From assembly GCF_014205015.1 (NCBI RefSeq), contig NZ_JACHMO010000001.1:5704001-5768000 (forward strand): 64,000 nucleotides of DNA. Reading direction: 5' to 3'. Both the position numbers and the translations under genes were made by a program. The notes beneath the pieces were generated by a model that saw nothing but the letters and a program-made list of their open reading frames with translations, made no database searches and was not told the origin of the DNA. Origin of the DNA: Saccharothrix ecbatanensis (GTDB taxonomy: Bacteria; Actinomycetota; Actinomycetes; Mycobacteriales; Pseudonocardiaceae). Positions 45,909 to 54,992 of this stretch are shown here, piece by piece (position 1 is the first letter of the stretch; every line of letters starts with the position of its first letter).

Positions 45909-47279
45909 TTAGCGCCGCATGAACGGCGGCACGTCCACCTCGTCGTCGGGGTCGTCGGTCACCGGCACGGCCCGGTTCGGCAACGTGCCGCCGGTGTTCC
46001 CCTGCATCCCCGGCGTCAGCGACCTGGGCATGGTCGGCTGCGGCGTCCCGTACTGGGACTGGCCGTTGCCCTGGCCGGGCTGCTGCTGCGGCACGACGGG
46101 ACGGGGCGGCACGACCGGGGGCTGCTGGTCCATCTGCTGCGACACGGGCTGCGACTGCTGGTGCTGCACGGGCTGCTGGTGCGGCTGGTGCTGCACGGGC
46201 TGCGGCTGCTGGTGCGGCTGTTGGTGGTGCTCCGGCTGGGTGTGGTTGACCTGACCCGCGGTGGCGGTTGCCACCGGGGTGCCTCGCGGCGGGCTGGACA
46301 GAGCCTGAGGCTCCAACTTCTTGTGTGTCGGCCCGCCACTGTCAAAACCCGCCGCGATCACCGTCACACGAACCTCGTCACCGAGCGAGTCGTCGATGAC
46401 CGTGCCGAAGATGATGTTCGCGTCCGGGTGGGCGGCTTCCTGCACCAGCGAAGCCGACTCGTTGATCTCGAACAGCCCGAGGTCGCTGCCACCGGCGATC
46501 GAGAGCAGCACGCCGTGCGCACCCTCCATCGACGCTTCCAGCAGCGGCGAGTTGATCGCCTTCTGGGCGGCTTGGACCGCTCTCCCCTCGCCCCGCGCAG
46601 AGCCGATGCCCATCAGGGCACTGCCCGCGCCGGACATGACCGACTTGACGTCGGCGAAGTCGAGGTTGATCAGACCGGGGGTGGTGATCAGGTCGGTGAT
46701 GCCCTGGACACCGGACAGCAGCACCTCGTCCGCCGAGCGGAACGCGTCCATCAGCGAAACGCCGATGTCGCCGAGCTGGAGCAGCCGGTCGTTGGGGATC
46801 ACGATGAGGGTGTCGCACTCGTTGCGCAGGGCCTGTATTCCGTCTTCGGCCTGCTTGGCGCGGCGCTTGCCCTCGAACGAGAACGGTCGCGTGACCACAC
46901 CGATGGTCAGCGCGCCGAGCTTGCGGGCGATCGAGGCCACCACGGGCGCGCCTCCGGTGCCCGTGCCGCCGCCTTCACCGGCGGTCACGAACACCATGTC
47001 CGCGCCCTTGAGGACTTCCTCGATCTCTTCACGGTGGTCTTCGGCGGCCTTGTGGCCGACTTCGGGATTGGCGCCGGCTCCCAGGCCGCGGGTGAGTTCG
47101 CGGCCGATGTCGAGCTTCACGTCGGCATCCGACATGAGCAGCGCCTGGGCGTCGGTGTTCACCGCGATGAACTCGACACCCTTGAGCCCGACCTCGATCA
47201 TGCGGTTGACGGCGTTGACACCGCCACCGCCGATGCCGACGACCTTTATCACCGCGAGGTAGTTGTGCGGGGGCGTCAT
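45909..47279 (-). CDS. ftsZ: Cell division protein FtsZ
   Basis: Tubulin-like GTPase that forms the Z ring. 456 aa: GTP-binding [15 protein letters not shown] at 13-27, tubulin signature GGGTGTGG at 103-110, T7 loop [15 protein letters not shown], and the conserved C-terminal peptide [12 protein letters not shown] (residues 445-456) that binds SepF and FtsW. The linker between core (about 315) and tail is unusually His/Gln-rich ([20 protein letters not shown] and more). ATG start with GGAAGG upstream. It has its own promoter at 47369-47400 and its own terminator. Confidence 0.98.
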   Translation of the reverse strand: MTPPHNYLAVIKVVGIGGGGVNAVNRMIEVGLKGVEFIAVNTDAQALLMSDADVKLDIGRELTRGLGAGANPEVGHKAAEDHREEIEEVLKGADMVFVTAGEGGGTGTGGAPVVASIARKLGALTIGVVTRPFSFEGKRRAKQAEDGIQALRNECDTLIVIPNDRLLQLGDIGVSLMDAFRSADEVLLSGVQGITDLITTPGLINLDFADVKSVMSGAGSALMGIGSARGEGRAVQAAQKAINSPLLEASMEGAHGVLLSIAGGSDLGLFEINESASLVQEAAHPDANIIFGTVIDDSLGDEVRVTVIAAGFDSGGPTHKKLEPQALSSPPRGTPVATATAGQVNHTQPEHHQQPHQQPQPVQHQPHQQPVQHQQSQPVSQQMDQQPPVVPPRPVVPQQQPGQGNGQSQYGTPQPTMPRSLTPGMQGNTGGTLPNRAVPVTDDPDDEVDVPPFMRR

Positions 47280-47368
47280 CGGTCCGCCTTCCTGATCGTG
47301 TCCGTGCTCATGTGCTGGAGTGGATGACCACCGGTGTCACAGCCCGGACGGATCTCCACCCGGATTGA

Positions 47369-47400
47369 AACTCTCAACCAGAGGTTCAGAGTTATGTCAA
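47369..47400 (-). promoter_or_regulatory. ftsZ promoter with embedded palindrome
   Basis: Minus strand: TTGACA (47400-47395), 17-nt spacer, TTGAGA (47377-47372). Within it AACTCTCAACC (47369-47379) and GGTTCAGAGTT (47383-47393) form a 25-bp palindrome with one mismatch per arm and an AGA centre, covering spacer and -10. A repressor bound here would block transcription. About 90 nt of leader follow to the ATG. Confidence 0.65.
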
Positions 47401-47488
47401 CCCCGTATGTTCCTGCTGGACGTTATGCATCGGGAATGCCTCGGTCCAGCAGCCACGCCGTGTTGTGTCCTGACCGGGTGAGCGGTCT

Positions 47489-48001
47489 CTACTCGCCGGT
47501 CATCCCGTCGAGCAGTTCCCGCACCACGTCCAGGTGCCCCGCGTGCCGACCCGTTTCCTCGATCATGTGGATCAGCACCCAGCGCACGGAAAGCACCTTG
47601 TCGCCGCGGAACGCCACCTCGTGGTCGAGATCGAGGCCCGCGACGAGTTCCCGACTCACCGTGCACTGCGCAGCGTAGTCGTCGATCAATCGTGAGATCG
47701 TCTCACCCGGCTCGACGCGCCAATCCGCGTCCGGGTCCTCCTGCGTGTAGGGGGCCGCGCTGGGCCGTCCGCCGAGGGCGACCTCGAACCAGTAGTGCTC
47801 CACCCAACGCAGGTGCCTGACGACCCCCGCAGCGGTGTTGAGCTGCGAAGGGAGCACGGAACGCCGGGCGTCCTCGTCGCTCAGACCGGCGCACTTCAGC
47901 TCGATCGTGCCGCGCAGGAAGTCCAGGAATCCGCCCAGCAGGGTGCGTTCGTCGCCGGTGAAAGGAAGTTCGATCCGGTTGTCCACCGGCGTCTGGGTCA
48001 T
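47489..48001 (-). CDS. DinB-family (DUF664) four-helix protein
   Basis: A 170-aa DinB/YfiT-like putative metalloenzyme: helix bundle with ERTLLGGFLDFLRGTIELKC, LNTAAGVVRHLRWVEHYWFE and VRWVLIHMIEETGRHAGHLD; H62, H145 and H153 (HLRW, HMIE, GRHAGH) are at the usual metal positions. The superfamily includes mycothiol-dependent enzymes. It interrupts the normally adjacent ftsQ-ftsZ pair. The ATG at 48001 lies 6 nt after GATACT, possibly leaderless. Confidence 0.85.
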   Translation of the reverse strand: MTQTPVDNRIELPFTGDERTLLGGFLDFLRGTIELKCAGLSDEDARRSVLPSQLNTAAGVVRHLRWVEHYWFEVALGGRPSAAPYTQEDPDADWRVEPGETISRLIDDYAAQCTVSRELVAGLDLDHEVAFRGDKVLSVRWVLIHMIEETGRHAGHLDVVRELLDGMTGE

Positions 48002-48069
48002 CCCCGGAGTATCGCCGCCGGGTCCGGGCCGGGCGATCGACTTTCACCATCGACCGGTGTGGCGGTATT

Positions 48070-48111
48070 CACCACGCCGATCCCACCACGCCGATCCCAC
48101 GACGCCGATCT
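48070..48111. repeat. 14-bp tandem repeat, three copies
   Basis: CACCACGCCGATCC (48070-48083), an identical copy (48084-48097) and CACGACGCCGATCT (48098-48111), ending at the ftsQ stop codon. It lies in the 109-bp gap between ftsQ and dinB. Confidence 0.85.
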
Positions 48112-48878
48112 CACGACACGGTCGGCAGCTCCGGGCTGGACACGTCGAACACGGTGCCCTTGCGGGTCATCAGGACCTCCAGCACGGCGGCCTTGCGCGG
48201 GGTGTCGGCGGACGAACCCCAGCGGGCCTCCCGACCGGCGCTCAACGTCACCCGGACGTCCGACGGTGTGTCCGCGGTCACGATCAGCACTTCACGCCTC
48301 AACGCCTCGGGTAGCTGCGTGATCACGCCGACGGCGGCGGCGAGCGCGTCCGGACCCACCCTCAGCTCCGGCAGCCCGGACGGCGGACTGGTCACGGTGG
48401 CGTAGTCCTTGGCGGTCGCGTCCACGAGGTGCGCGCCGTCCGGAGAGATGATCATGGCGACCGGGTCCCGCTCGTCCACGGTGAGCCGCAGCGTGCCGGG
48501 CAGCAGCCGTTCGACGTGCACCCCGGCCACGCGGGGCAGTTCGCGGACCCTGGCGTCGACGGCGTGGACGTCCACCCGAACCAACGGCGTGCCGGGCTCG
48601 ACGGCGGCGGCCTCGCGGACCTGGTCGCCGGTCAGGTGGACCGCGCCACGCACCTCGACCTCACGGACGCCGAGCGCGGGCGTGAACCAGACCGTGCAGA
48701 CGACCGCCGTCACCACGAGCATGATCATGATCGCGATCAGCCGGCGGCGCACCACCGCACGCCGGTACGGCCGCCGCACCGGACGACGTGACCTGCCGCG
48801 CGGCGGGCGACGACGCGGCGCCGGGCGGGAGTCCGGGCCGGACGCGGCCGGGCGACGACGCGCCGCCGTCGCACTCAT
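48111..48878 (-). CDS. ftsQ: Cell division protein FtsQ
   Basis: Bitopic divisome protein. 255 aa: basic cytoplasmic N-terminus of about 45 residues, one membrane helix ([20 protein letters not shown]), POTRA domain ([40 protein letters not shown]) and the beta domain ([20 protein letters not shown]). It binds FtsL/FtsB and restrains septal synthesis until activation. The ATG overlaps the murC stop by four bases. Confidence 0.93.
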   Translation of the reverse strand: MSATAARRRPAASGPDSRPAPRRRPPRGRSRRPVRRPYRRAVVRRRLIAIMIMLVVTAVVCTVWFTPALGVREVEVRGAVHLTGDQVREAAAVEPGTPLVRVDVHAVDARVRELPRVAGVHVERLLPGTLRLTVDERDPVAMIISPDGAHLVDATAKDYATVTSPPSGLPELRVGPDALAAAVGVITQLPEALRREVLIVTADTPSDVRVTLSAGREARWGSSADTPRKAAVLEVLMTRKGTVFDVSSPELPTVS

Positions 48879-50275
48879 GTCCGATCCAGCTCGCCGACGA
48901 TCTCCGGGCCGAGCATGGTGACGTCGCCCGCACCCATGGTGACGATCAGGTCGCCCTCGCCGACCAGGCTCTTGACCAACGTGGGCACCCGGTCGAACGA
49001 CGGCTCGTAGAACACCTTGCCGACATCCAGCGGCACCAGGCCCGAGACCAGCGCACCGGTCACACCGGGCTCCGGCTGCTCACGAGCGCCGTAGACGTCG
49101 AGCACCACGACGGCGTCGGCCGTGCCGAGGGCGGCGGCGAACTCCTCGGCGAACAGCCGGGTCCGCGAGTACAGGTGCGGCTGGAACACCACGACCAGCT
49201 TGCCGTCGCCGGCGACCGGCCGGGCGGCGGCGATCTGGGCGGACACCTCGGTCGGGTGGTGGGCGTAGTCGTCGTACACCCGCACGCCCGCGGCCTGGCC
49301 CTTGTACTCGAACCGCCGGCGCACGCCGCCGAACGCGGCCAGACCCGCCAGCACGCCCTTGCGGTCCGCGCCCAGTTCCAGCGCGGCGACCAGCGCGGCG
49401 AGCGCGTTGCCCGCCATGTGCTCGCCGGGCACGGCCACCCGAACGTCCAGCACCTCGTCGTCGTCGAGTTCGACCTTCATCACGCCGCCGCCGTCTTCGG
49501 GCCGGTAGTCGAGCAGCCGGGCCGAGCCGGGACCGGAAGCCGTGCGGCCGTACGGGCGGACCCGGATGCCGAGCTTCGCGGCCCGTTCGGCCAGCGCCGC
49601 CGCGCCCGGGTCGTCCGCGCACGCGACCAGCACGCCGTCCGGCTGGATCCGCTCCAGGAACGAGTCGAACACGGCCACGTACGCCTCGACGGTGCCGTGG
49701 TGGTCCAGATGGTCGGCCTCGACATTGGTCACGACCGCGACCGAGGGCGAGAAGAAGAGGAACGAGCCGTCGCTCTCGTCGGCCTCTGCGACGAAGACCC
49801 CGCCGGTGCCCTGGTGGGCGTTGGCCCCGGACTCGTTCAGGTCACCGCCGATCGCAAAGGACGGGTCCATTCTGCAATGTTGCAGAGCGACCGTGAGCAT
49901 GGACGTGGTCGAGGTCTTGCCGTGCGTGCCGGCGACGCAGGCCACCCGGTGGTCCAGCATCAACGCGGCCAGCGCCTCGGCCCGCCGCAGCACGATCACG
50001 CCGCGTGCGCGGGCCTCCACCAGCTCGGCGTTGTCCTCGCGGATCGCCGTCGACACGACGACCGCCGTGGGGCCGTCGGGCAGGAGGTCGAGGTTCGCGC
50101 CGGCGTGGCCGACCGCGATCTGCGCGCCCTGCGCCCGCAACGCGAGCACGGTGCGTGAATCCTTGGCGTCCGAGCCGGACACGTGCGCGCCGCGTGCCAG
50201 GAGGATGCGCGCGATGCCGCTCATGCCGGCCCCGCCGATGCCGACCAGGTGCACCCGGTCCAGGACGTCACTCAC
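48875..50275 (-). CDS. murC: UDP-N-acetylmuramate--L-alanine ligase
   Basis: Adds L-Ala to UDP-MurNAc, first of the Mur ligases. 466 aa: N-terminal Rossmann domain [23 protein letters not shown] loop GTHGKTST at 116-123, [25 protein letters not shown] and the C-terminal [13 protein letters not shown] motif. It overlaps murG upstream and ftsQ downstream by four bases each, forming a coupled murG-murC-ftsQ block. Confidence 0.97.
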   Translation of the reverse strand: MSDVLDRVHLVGIGGAGMSGIARILLARGAHVSGSDAKDSRTVLALRAQGAQIAVGHAGANLDLLPDGPTAVVVSTAIREDNAELVEARARGVIVLRRAEALAALMLDHRVACVAGTHGKTSTTSMLTVALQHCRMDPSFAIGGDLNESGANAHQGTGGVFVAEADESDGSFLFFSPSVAVVTNVEADHLDHHGTVEAYVAVFDSFLERIQPDGVLVACADDPGAAALAERAAKLGIRVRPYGRTASGPGSARLLDYRPEDGGGVMKVELDDDEVLDVRVAVPGEHMAGNALAALVAALELGADRKGVLAGLAAFGGVRRRFEYKGQAAGVRVYDDYAHHPTEVSAQIAAARPVAGDGKLVVVFQPHLYSRTRLFAEEFAAALGTADAVVVLDVYGAREQPEPGVTGALVSGLVPLDVGKVFYEPSFDRVPTLVKSLVGEGDLIVTMGAGDVTMLGPEIVGELDRT

Positions 50276-51375
50276 TTCTTGACCACCTCAAGCACGATGC
50301 GGGCCAGCACCTCGTCGGCCTCACGGTGACCGGTGCTCAGCGTGGCCGTCGTCATCGCGGCCAGCCGGTTGCGGTCCGCCACCAGCGGGACCACGTTCGC
50401 CGAGATCCACTCCGGCGTCAACTGCTCGTCCGGCACCAGGATGCCGCCACCGGCGGACACCACTGTGGACGCGTTCAGCGCCTGCTCGCCGTTGCCGTGC
50501 GGCAGCGGCACGAACACCGCCGGGAGGCCCACGGCGGACACTTCGGCCACCGTCATCGCGCCGGACCGGCACAGCACCGCGTCCGCCGCCGCGTAGGCGA
50601 GGTCCATCCGCTCCAGGTACGGCACCGGCACGTACGGCGGCGCGCCCGGCACCGACTGGACCGCCACCGTGTTCTTGGGGCCGTGCGCGTGCAGGACGGC
50701 GATCCCGGCCTGGGCGAACGCCGACGCCGCGCCGGACACCGCGTTGTTGATCGACCGGGCGCCCTGCGAGCCGCCGAACACAAGCAGCGTCGGCGCGGTC
50801 GGGTGCAGCCCGAAGTGGGCGCGGGCCTGTGCGCGCAGCGCCGCGCGGTCGAGGGACGTGATCGAGTAGCGCAGCGGGATGCCGATGATCTCCGCGTCGG
50901 TCAGACCGGAGTCGGGCACGGCGGCGGCGACCCGTTCGGCGAACTTCGCGCCCACCTTGTTGGCGAGACCGGCCTTGGCGTTGGCCTCGTGCACCACGAT
51001 CGGCACCCGGCCGCGCGCGGCGAGGTAGGCGGGCAGCGCGACGTAGCCGCCGAAGCCGACCACGACGTCCGCGCCGACACGTTCCAGCACCGCACGCGTG
51101 TCACGGACCGCGGCACGCACCCGCATCGGCAGCTTGAGCAGGTCGGGCGTCGGCTTGCGCGGCATCGGCACCGGCGGGATCAACTCCAGCGGGTAGCCGC
51201 GGGCCGGCACGAGTCTGCTCTCCAGACCGCGCTCGGTGCCCAGCGCGACCACGCGCGCGTCGGGCCGCAGCCGCATGACCGCGTCGGCCAGGGCCAGGGC
51301 GGGCTCGATGTGCCCGGCGGTGCCGCCCCCGGCGACCACCACACACGGTCCGACCTGCTGGGGAACCCTGGTCAC
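50272..51375 (-). CDS. murG: Lipid II-forming N-acetylglucosaminyltransferase MurG
   Basis: Transfers GlcNAc to lipid I on the inner membrane face. 367 aa GT-B enzyme: lipid-binding loop [15 protein letters not shown] at 16-30, [27 protein letters not shown] (second G-loop) and the UDP-GlcNAc site [20 protein letters not shown] with [11 protein letters not shown]. The 75-nt gap to ftsW contains a 12-bp tandem repeat. The GTG/ATG at 51375 has AGGAGGAAGT upstream. Confidence 0.96.
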   Translation of the reverse strand: MTRVPQQVGPCVVVAGGGTAGHIEPALALADAVMRLRPDARVVALGTERGLESRLVPARGYPLELIPPVPMPRKPTPDLLKLPMRVRAAVRDTRAVLERVGADVVVGFGGYVALPAYLAARGRVPIVVHEANAKAGLANKVGAKFAERVAAAVPDSGLTDAEIIGIPLRYSITSLDRAALRAQARAHFGLHPTAPTLLVFGGSQGARSINNAVSGAASAFAQAGIAVLHAHGPKNTVAVQSVPGAPPYVPVPYLERMDLAYAAADAVLCRSGAMTVAEVSAVGLPAVFVPLPHGNGEQALNASTVVSAGGGILVPDEQLTPEWISANVVPLVADRNRLAAMTTATLSTGHREADEVLARIVLEVVKK

Positions 51376-51394
51376 GCACTTCCTCCTCGTATAG

Positions 51395-51454
51395 GTGAAC
51401 CGCTTCGTGAACCGCTCGGTGGACCGCTTCTGGATCGGCTTCGTGAACGGCTAA
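51395..51454. repeat. 12-bp tandem repeat, five degenerate copies
   Basis: GTGAACCGCTTC (51395-51406), GTGAACCGCTCG, GTGGACCGCTTC, TGGATCGGCTTC and GTGAACGGCTAA (51443-51454). The run fills the ftsW-murG junction and includes the ftsW stop codon. Confidence 0.85.
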
Positions 51455-52908
51455 CGCCCGTCACGGCGCCGGGACCGCACGTCCCGGTCCTGGCCGGCCT
51501 TTCGGGATTCGCGACGACGGTACTCCGACGGCGGAGCGTGACGACCGGCCATCCGCCTCTCGTCCACGGGCGGCGGCGCGGCCTTGCGACCGCGTGGCGG
51601 CGTGGACGGTCGTGAGGGGCGGCGCTTCGGCGGCGGCTTGTACGCCTCGGGCGCGGGCAGCTTCAGCGCGCCGCCGACCCGACCGGGGCCGAGCTTGCGC
51701 AACGCCGAGACCGCTTCCGGTTCGTGGCGCGCGCAGTTGGCGAGGATGCCGAACACCACCATCGTGGTGACGATGGACGTGCCGCCGGAGGAGATCATCG
51801 GCAGCGTGATGCCGGTGGTGGGCAGCAATTGGACCACGTAGCCGATGTTGATCGCGGCCTGCGCGACCAGCCACACGGTCAGCGTCGCGGACACCATCCG
51901 GATCCACGGGTCGGTGTTGCGCGCGGCGATGCGGAGGCCGACGACCGCCAGCAGCCCGAACAGGCCGAGGACCAGCAGGCAGCCGATGAAGCCCAGCTCC
52001 TCGCCGATCACGGCGAAGATGAAGTCGCTGTGGACGTTGGGCAGATAACGCCACTTCGAACTGCCGTTGGTGAGGCCCTTTCCGAGGAACCCGCCCTCGG
52101 CCAACGCGTAGAGCGCCTGCAACGCCTGGAGCCCGTCACCCTGCGGGTCCGCCTCCGGGTTGAGGAAGCTCTCCACCCGCTTGAGCCGGTAGTCCGCGCC
52201 GAGCGCCAGCACCAGCACCCCCGTCACCGCGCCGATCGCGATGACACCGAAGATCCGCATCGGCGCGCCGACGAACCACAGCAGGCTGATCAGCACGATA
52301 CCGAGCGTGATCGTGCCGGTGAGGTCCGGTTGCAGCATGACCAGCGCGAACACCAGCATCGCCACCGGGACGACCGGGACCATCATGTGCCGGTACTGGT
52401 CCAGCAGCGCGCGCTTGGTGACCAGGACGTGCGCGCCCCACAGCGCCAGTGCCAGCTTCGCCGGCTCGATGGGCTGGAACGAAACCGATCCGACCTTGAA
52501 CCACGACTGCGCGCCGTAGTCCATCGTCCCGAGTGGAGTGAGGACCAGGACCAGCAGGACCACGCAGACGAGCATCGCCATCGTGCTGCCGTGCCGGATC
52601 GTGCGCAGCGGGATGCGCAGCACGATCAGGAAGATCACCGCGCCGACGCCGACGTACAGGAGTTGCTTCTTGAAGACGCTGTAGGCGGACTCACCGCCGG
52701 CGGCGGCGTCCGGGGCGGACGCGGACAGGACCATGATCAGGCCGAGCACGGTCAGCATGCCGAAGATGGCGAGCAGCAGGTGGAAGTCCGCCAACGGCCG
52801 GCCGAGCCACGCGGTCAAGGACGTCCGCGTGACGGCGCGCTTGGCACGCCCGGTACGCCGCCGCGCTCCGGGCGGTCGCTCCACCGGAGTACGGTCCACC
52901 GCAGTCAT
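51451..52908 (-). CDS. ftsW: FtsW, septal SEDS peptidoglycan glycosyltransferase
   Basis: Polymerises lipid II together with FtsI. 485 aa with 10 membrane helices: MDYGAQSWFKVGSVSFQPIE PAKLALA is the SEDS signature region, then ALVMLQPDLTGTITLG (catalytic Asp), GLTNGSSKWRYLPNVHSDFI and LPTTGITLPMISSGGTS. An N-terminal basic tail (about 40 residues) and a long Arg/Pro-rich C-terminal tail (about 410-485) are typical of actinobacteria. The ATG at 52908 fits the family; an open extension upstream has no similarity. Normally murD would be the next gene upstream; here a four-gene block intervenes. Confidence 0.95.
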   Translation of the reverse strand: MTAVDRTPVERPPGARRRTGRAKRAVTRTSLTAWLGRPLADFHLLLAIFGMLTVLGLIMVLSASAPDAAAGGESAYSVFKKQLLYVGVGAVIFLIVLRIPLRTIRHGSTMAMLVCVVLLVLVLTPLGTMDYGAQSWFKVGSVSFQPIEPAKLALALWGAHVLVTKRALLDQYRHMMVPVVPVAMLVFALVMLQPDLTGTITLGIVLISLLWFVGAPMRIFGVIAIGAVTGVLVLALGADYRLKRVESFLNPEADPQGDGLQALQALYALAEGGFLGKGLTNGSSKWRYLPNVHSDFIFAVIGEELGFIGCLLVLGLFGLLAVVGLRIAARNTDPWIRMVSATLTVWLVAQAAINIGYVVQLLPTTGITLPMISSGGTSIVTTMVVFGILANCARHEPEAVSALRKLGPGRVGGALKLPAPEAYKPPPKRRPSRPSTPPRGRKAAPPPVDERRMAGRHAPPSEYRRRESRKAGQDRDVRSRRRDGR

Positions 52909-52988
52909 GCGCCCATCGTCTCCCCCTGCGGGCGGCGAAAGCCGACAATCCGCCGCGTGTCGCCCATCGCGACCATGATCACGCCAGG

Positions 52989-53426
52989 CTACCCGGCTGA
53001 AGCGTGCCGCCACTGGACGATGGTGGGACGGGTGGCGGTGACGCGGAATTCGTCGATCAGGGCGATCAGCGTGGCCGGGGAAACGCCGGTGCCAGGCGGG
53101 AAGTGGTCACTCACCGTCGTGCGCCACTCCGGTGAGGAAAGATCGCCGACGATCCGACTGACCTGATCGGTGTCGGTGTACTCGACGTAACCGAATCCTT
53201 TGAAGAAACCCACGACGACGTGGTGATCGCTGCCCACCTCGCCGGTGAACTCGTTCGTCCGGAGCGGGCGGGCGGTGTGCATCAGGACCGCCTCGCTGGT
53301 GTTCGGCCAGGCGAGCAGGTCCACGAACTCCCGGACCTCCGCCCGCGACGCGAGCTCGACTTCATGCGTCGCCCGCTCCCACTCCGTGCCCGGCACGAAG
53401 TCGGTCCACGTGGCCATGATCGTCAT
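52989..53426 (-). CDS. Imm1-like immunity protein (tentative)
   Basis: A 145-aa acidic soluble protein. The layout resembles the Imm1 family of polymorphic-toxin immunity proteins in actinobacteria: EVELASRAEVREFVDLLAWP at the start, HHVVVGFFKGFGYVEYTDTD in the middle and a C-terminal helix STLIALIDEF-like segment (PATLIALIDEFRVTATRPTI). No toxin gene lies nearby. It follows the DUF397 gene by 13 nt on the same strand and is probably in that operon. A start at the ATG at 53417 is equally possible. Confidence 0.5.
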   Translation of the reverse strand: MTIMATWTDFVPGTEWERATHEVELASRAEVREFVDLLAWPNTSEAVLMHTARPLRTNEFTGEVGSDHHVVVGFFKGFGYVEYTDTDQVSRIVGDLSSPEWRTTVSDHFPPGTGVSPATLIALIDEFRVTATRPTIVQWRHASAG

Positions 53427-53439
53427 CGTCGGCGCCCGG

Positions 53440-53679
53440 TCACGCGTGGTCGAGAGTGCCGCGCTTGGCGGTGGCCAGGAACGCGGTCATCGAGCGGTCG
53501 GTGAAGGACAGGGTCGGGCCGGTTGCGTTCTTGCTGTCGCGGACGCGGAACGCGTCGACCGACGAGGCGACCTCCACGCAGGCACCGCCACCGTTGCTCC
53601 GGCTGCTCTTGCGCCAGACCGACAGTTCGACGCACTCACCACCGCCGTTGCTGCGGCTGCTCTTACGCCACTCCGACAT
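53440..53679 (-). CDS. DUF397 protein with duplicated N-terminal motif
   Basis: A 79-aa DUF397 protein. The family opens with W-RKSS-x-S---G-CVEVA and ends with VRDSKN...PxLSFTxxxWxAFL; both are present (FRVRDSKNATGPTLSFTDRS). Unusually the opening WRKSSRSNGGGxCVE occurs twice, 18 residues apart. DUF397 proteins pair with XRE/DUF5753 regulators in actinomycetes (WhiJ-like systems), and that regulator gene lies 19 nt upstream. The ATG at 53679 follows GGGAGA. Confidence 0.9.
   Translation of the reverse strand: MSEWRKSSRSNGGGECVELSVWRKSSRSNGGGACVEVASSVDAFRVRDSKNATGPTLSFTDRSMTAFLATAKRGTLDHA
53563..53670 (-). repeat. 54-bp in-frame tandem duplication inside the DUF397 gene
   Basis: Codons 4-21 (53670-53617) and 22-39 (53616-53563) both encode WRKSSRSNGGG, then E/A, CVE. 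Third-position differences show the duplication is not brand new. Confidence 0.8.
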
Positions 53680-53698
53680 CACGATCTCCCTGGGCGAG

Positions 53699-54544
53699 CT
53701 AGAGGCCACCGATCACCCGCCTGATCAGTGCGATCGAGTCCTGCGGGTCGAGCGCCGTGGCACGCAGATGATCCAACACCAGGCTATACCGCTCGACCTC
53801 GGCCGCTTCGTCCAAATAGAGGCCACCCGTCAGGTTCTCGATGTAGACGACACTCGGGAAGTCAACGAACTTCAGCAGGTGGAAGGCGGTGCCCATCGCC
53901 ATGTGCTGGCCCTTGCCGAAAGGCAGCACCTGGAGCGTCACATTGGGCATTTCGACCACCTTCGACAGGTGGTTCAACTGTTCCGCGTGCACTTCCGCGC
54001 CACCGACCGCCCGACGCAGTGCCGCCTCATCGATGATCGCCCACACCGACAGCGATCCGTCCTCCACCCGGCGCTGCCGCGTCTGGCGCAGCTCGGCGCG
54101 TTTGTTGATGACCTCGTCGGTCGCGTCCGGTGCGTAGGCACGCATGGACGACCACGAGTAGGCCGGCGTTTGGAAGAGGCCGGGGATGAGGTCGATCTCG
54201 AAGATGTTGACCGTGGTGGCTTCGGATTCCAGGACCACGTACTCCGAGAACCAGTCGAACAGCACATCGCCGTACACATGCCACCAGCCGCGCTTCTTCG
54301 CGACCTTCGCCAACCGCAGCAACCAGGCGATCTTCTCCGGAGCGGCCCCGTAAAGCTCGGCCAGCGCCTTGGTGTCTACTATGGACACACCGGTGTACGC
54401 CGATTCGATGCGGCTGATCTTCGACTTCGAGTAGCCCAGGTTCTCGACCACGTCATCGAAGTCGAGCCCGGCCTCCTCCCGGAGTTGGGTCAGCGCGCTC
54501 GCCAGGACGCGTCGCCGGACTCCCGGACCTTGGTTCTGCGGCAT
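53699..54544 (-). CDS. XRE-family regulator with DUF5753 domain
   Basis: A 281-aa regulator. Residues about 10-65 are an XRE helix-turn-helix (LTQLREEAGLDFDDVVENLG, then YSKSKISRIES). The remaining 200 residues are DUF5753: FEIDLIPGLFQTPAYSWSSM, RQRRVEDGSLSVWAIIDEAA, LRRAVGGAEVHAEQLNHLSK and NVTLQVLPFGKGQHMAMGTA. Such proteins work with DUF397 partners in development and antibiotic control in Streptomyces. The ATG at 54544 lies 6 nt after TAATGT (54556-54551), fitting a leaderless mRNA. Confidence 0.92.
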   Translation of the reverse strand: MPQNQGPGVRRRVLASALTQLREEAGLDFDDVVENLGYSKSKISRIESAYTGVSIVDTKALAELYGAAPEKIAWLLRLAKVAKKRGWWHVYGDVLFDWFSEYVVLESEATTVNIFEIDLIPGLFQTPAYSWSSMRAYAPDATDEVINKRAELRQTRQRRVEDGSLSVWAIIDEAALRRAVGGAEVHAEQLNHLSKVVEMPNVTLQVLPFGKGQHMAMGTAFHLLKFVDFPSVVYIENLTGGLYLDEAAEVERYSLVLDHLRATALDPQDSIALIRRVIGGL

Positions 54545-54647
54545 GGTGCGACATTAGCGGGAAACCAGGCCACTGATCGGGTGAACTTATGCCGATAGGC
54601 ACGATGCGCAGTTGCATCACACCCATCTGAGGTGCACCTTTGGCCGC
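54545..54647. promoter_or_regulatory. Divergent promoter region of the XRE gene and a small gene
   Basis: Minus strand: TAATGT, 6 nt, ATG 54544. Plus strand: TTGCAT (54612-54617), 17 nt, CACCTT (54635-54640), 7 nt, ATG 54648. Short dyads GATGC/GCATC (54603-54618) and GGTGCACC (54631-54638) are candidate regulator sites. Confidence 0.45.
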
Positions 54648-54986
54648 ATGATCTCCGACGCGCTGTCTCGCGCCTTCTCCCTGCTGGACCAGGACATGCT
54701 CGGCTACCTCGACGCCGTCGAGCAGCTGACCGACGAGCACCAGACCGACGAAGACACCATCCTCACCGTGGCCCGCACCGAAGTCCCCCGCCTGATCGCC
54801 GCCCTGCGCGGCACGCTGGGCAACCACCAAGCCGACATCCTCGGCCTCTGCCTCGGCTGCGCACCGACGTGGATCGACGGCCGGTTCACCCGCACCCCCT
54901 GGCCGTGCCCGGTGATCGACGCCGCCCACACCTACCTCAAAGACCCGGACAGCATCTACCCGGACCTCGGTCAGCGGTCCCGGTGA
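54648..54986 (+). CDS. Hypothetical 112-aa protein divergent from the XRE regulator
   Basis: The only plus-strand gene in the 38-64 kb region. The product starts MISDALSRAFSLLDQDMLGY, is mostly helical and acidic to about residue 55, and has CLGCAPTWIDGRF near 70, a possible metal or redox CxxC. No family recognised. Similar short proteins often sit beside XRE/DUF397 modules, so it may be their target or partner. It ends 6 nt from the convergent murD stop. Confidence 0.6.
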   Translation: MISDALSRAFSLLDQDMLGYLDAVEQLTDEHQTDEDTILTVARTEVPRLIAALRGTLGNHQADILGLCLGCAPTWIDGRFTRTPWPCPVIDAAHTYLKDPDSIYPDLGQRSR

Positions 54987-54992
54987 ACCAGC

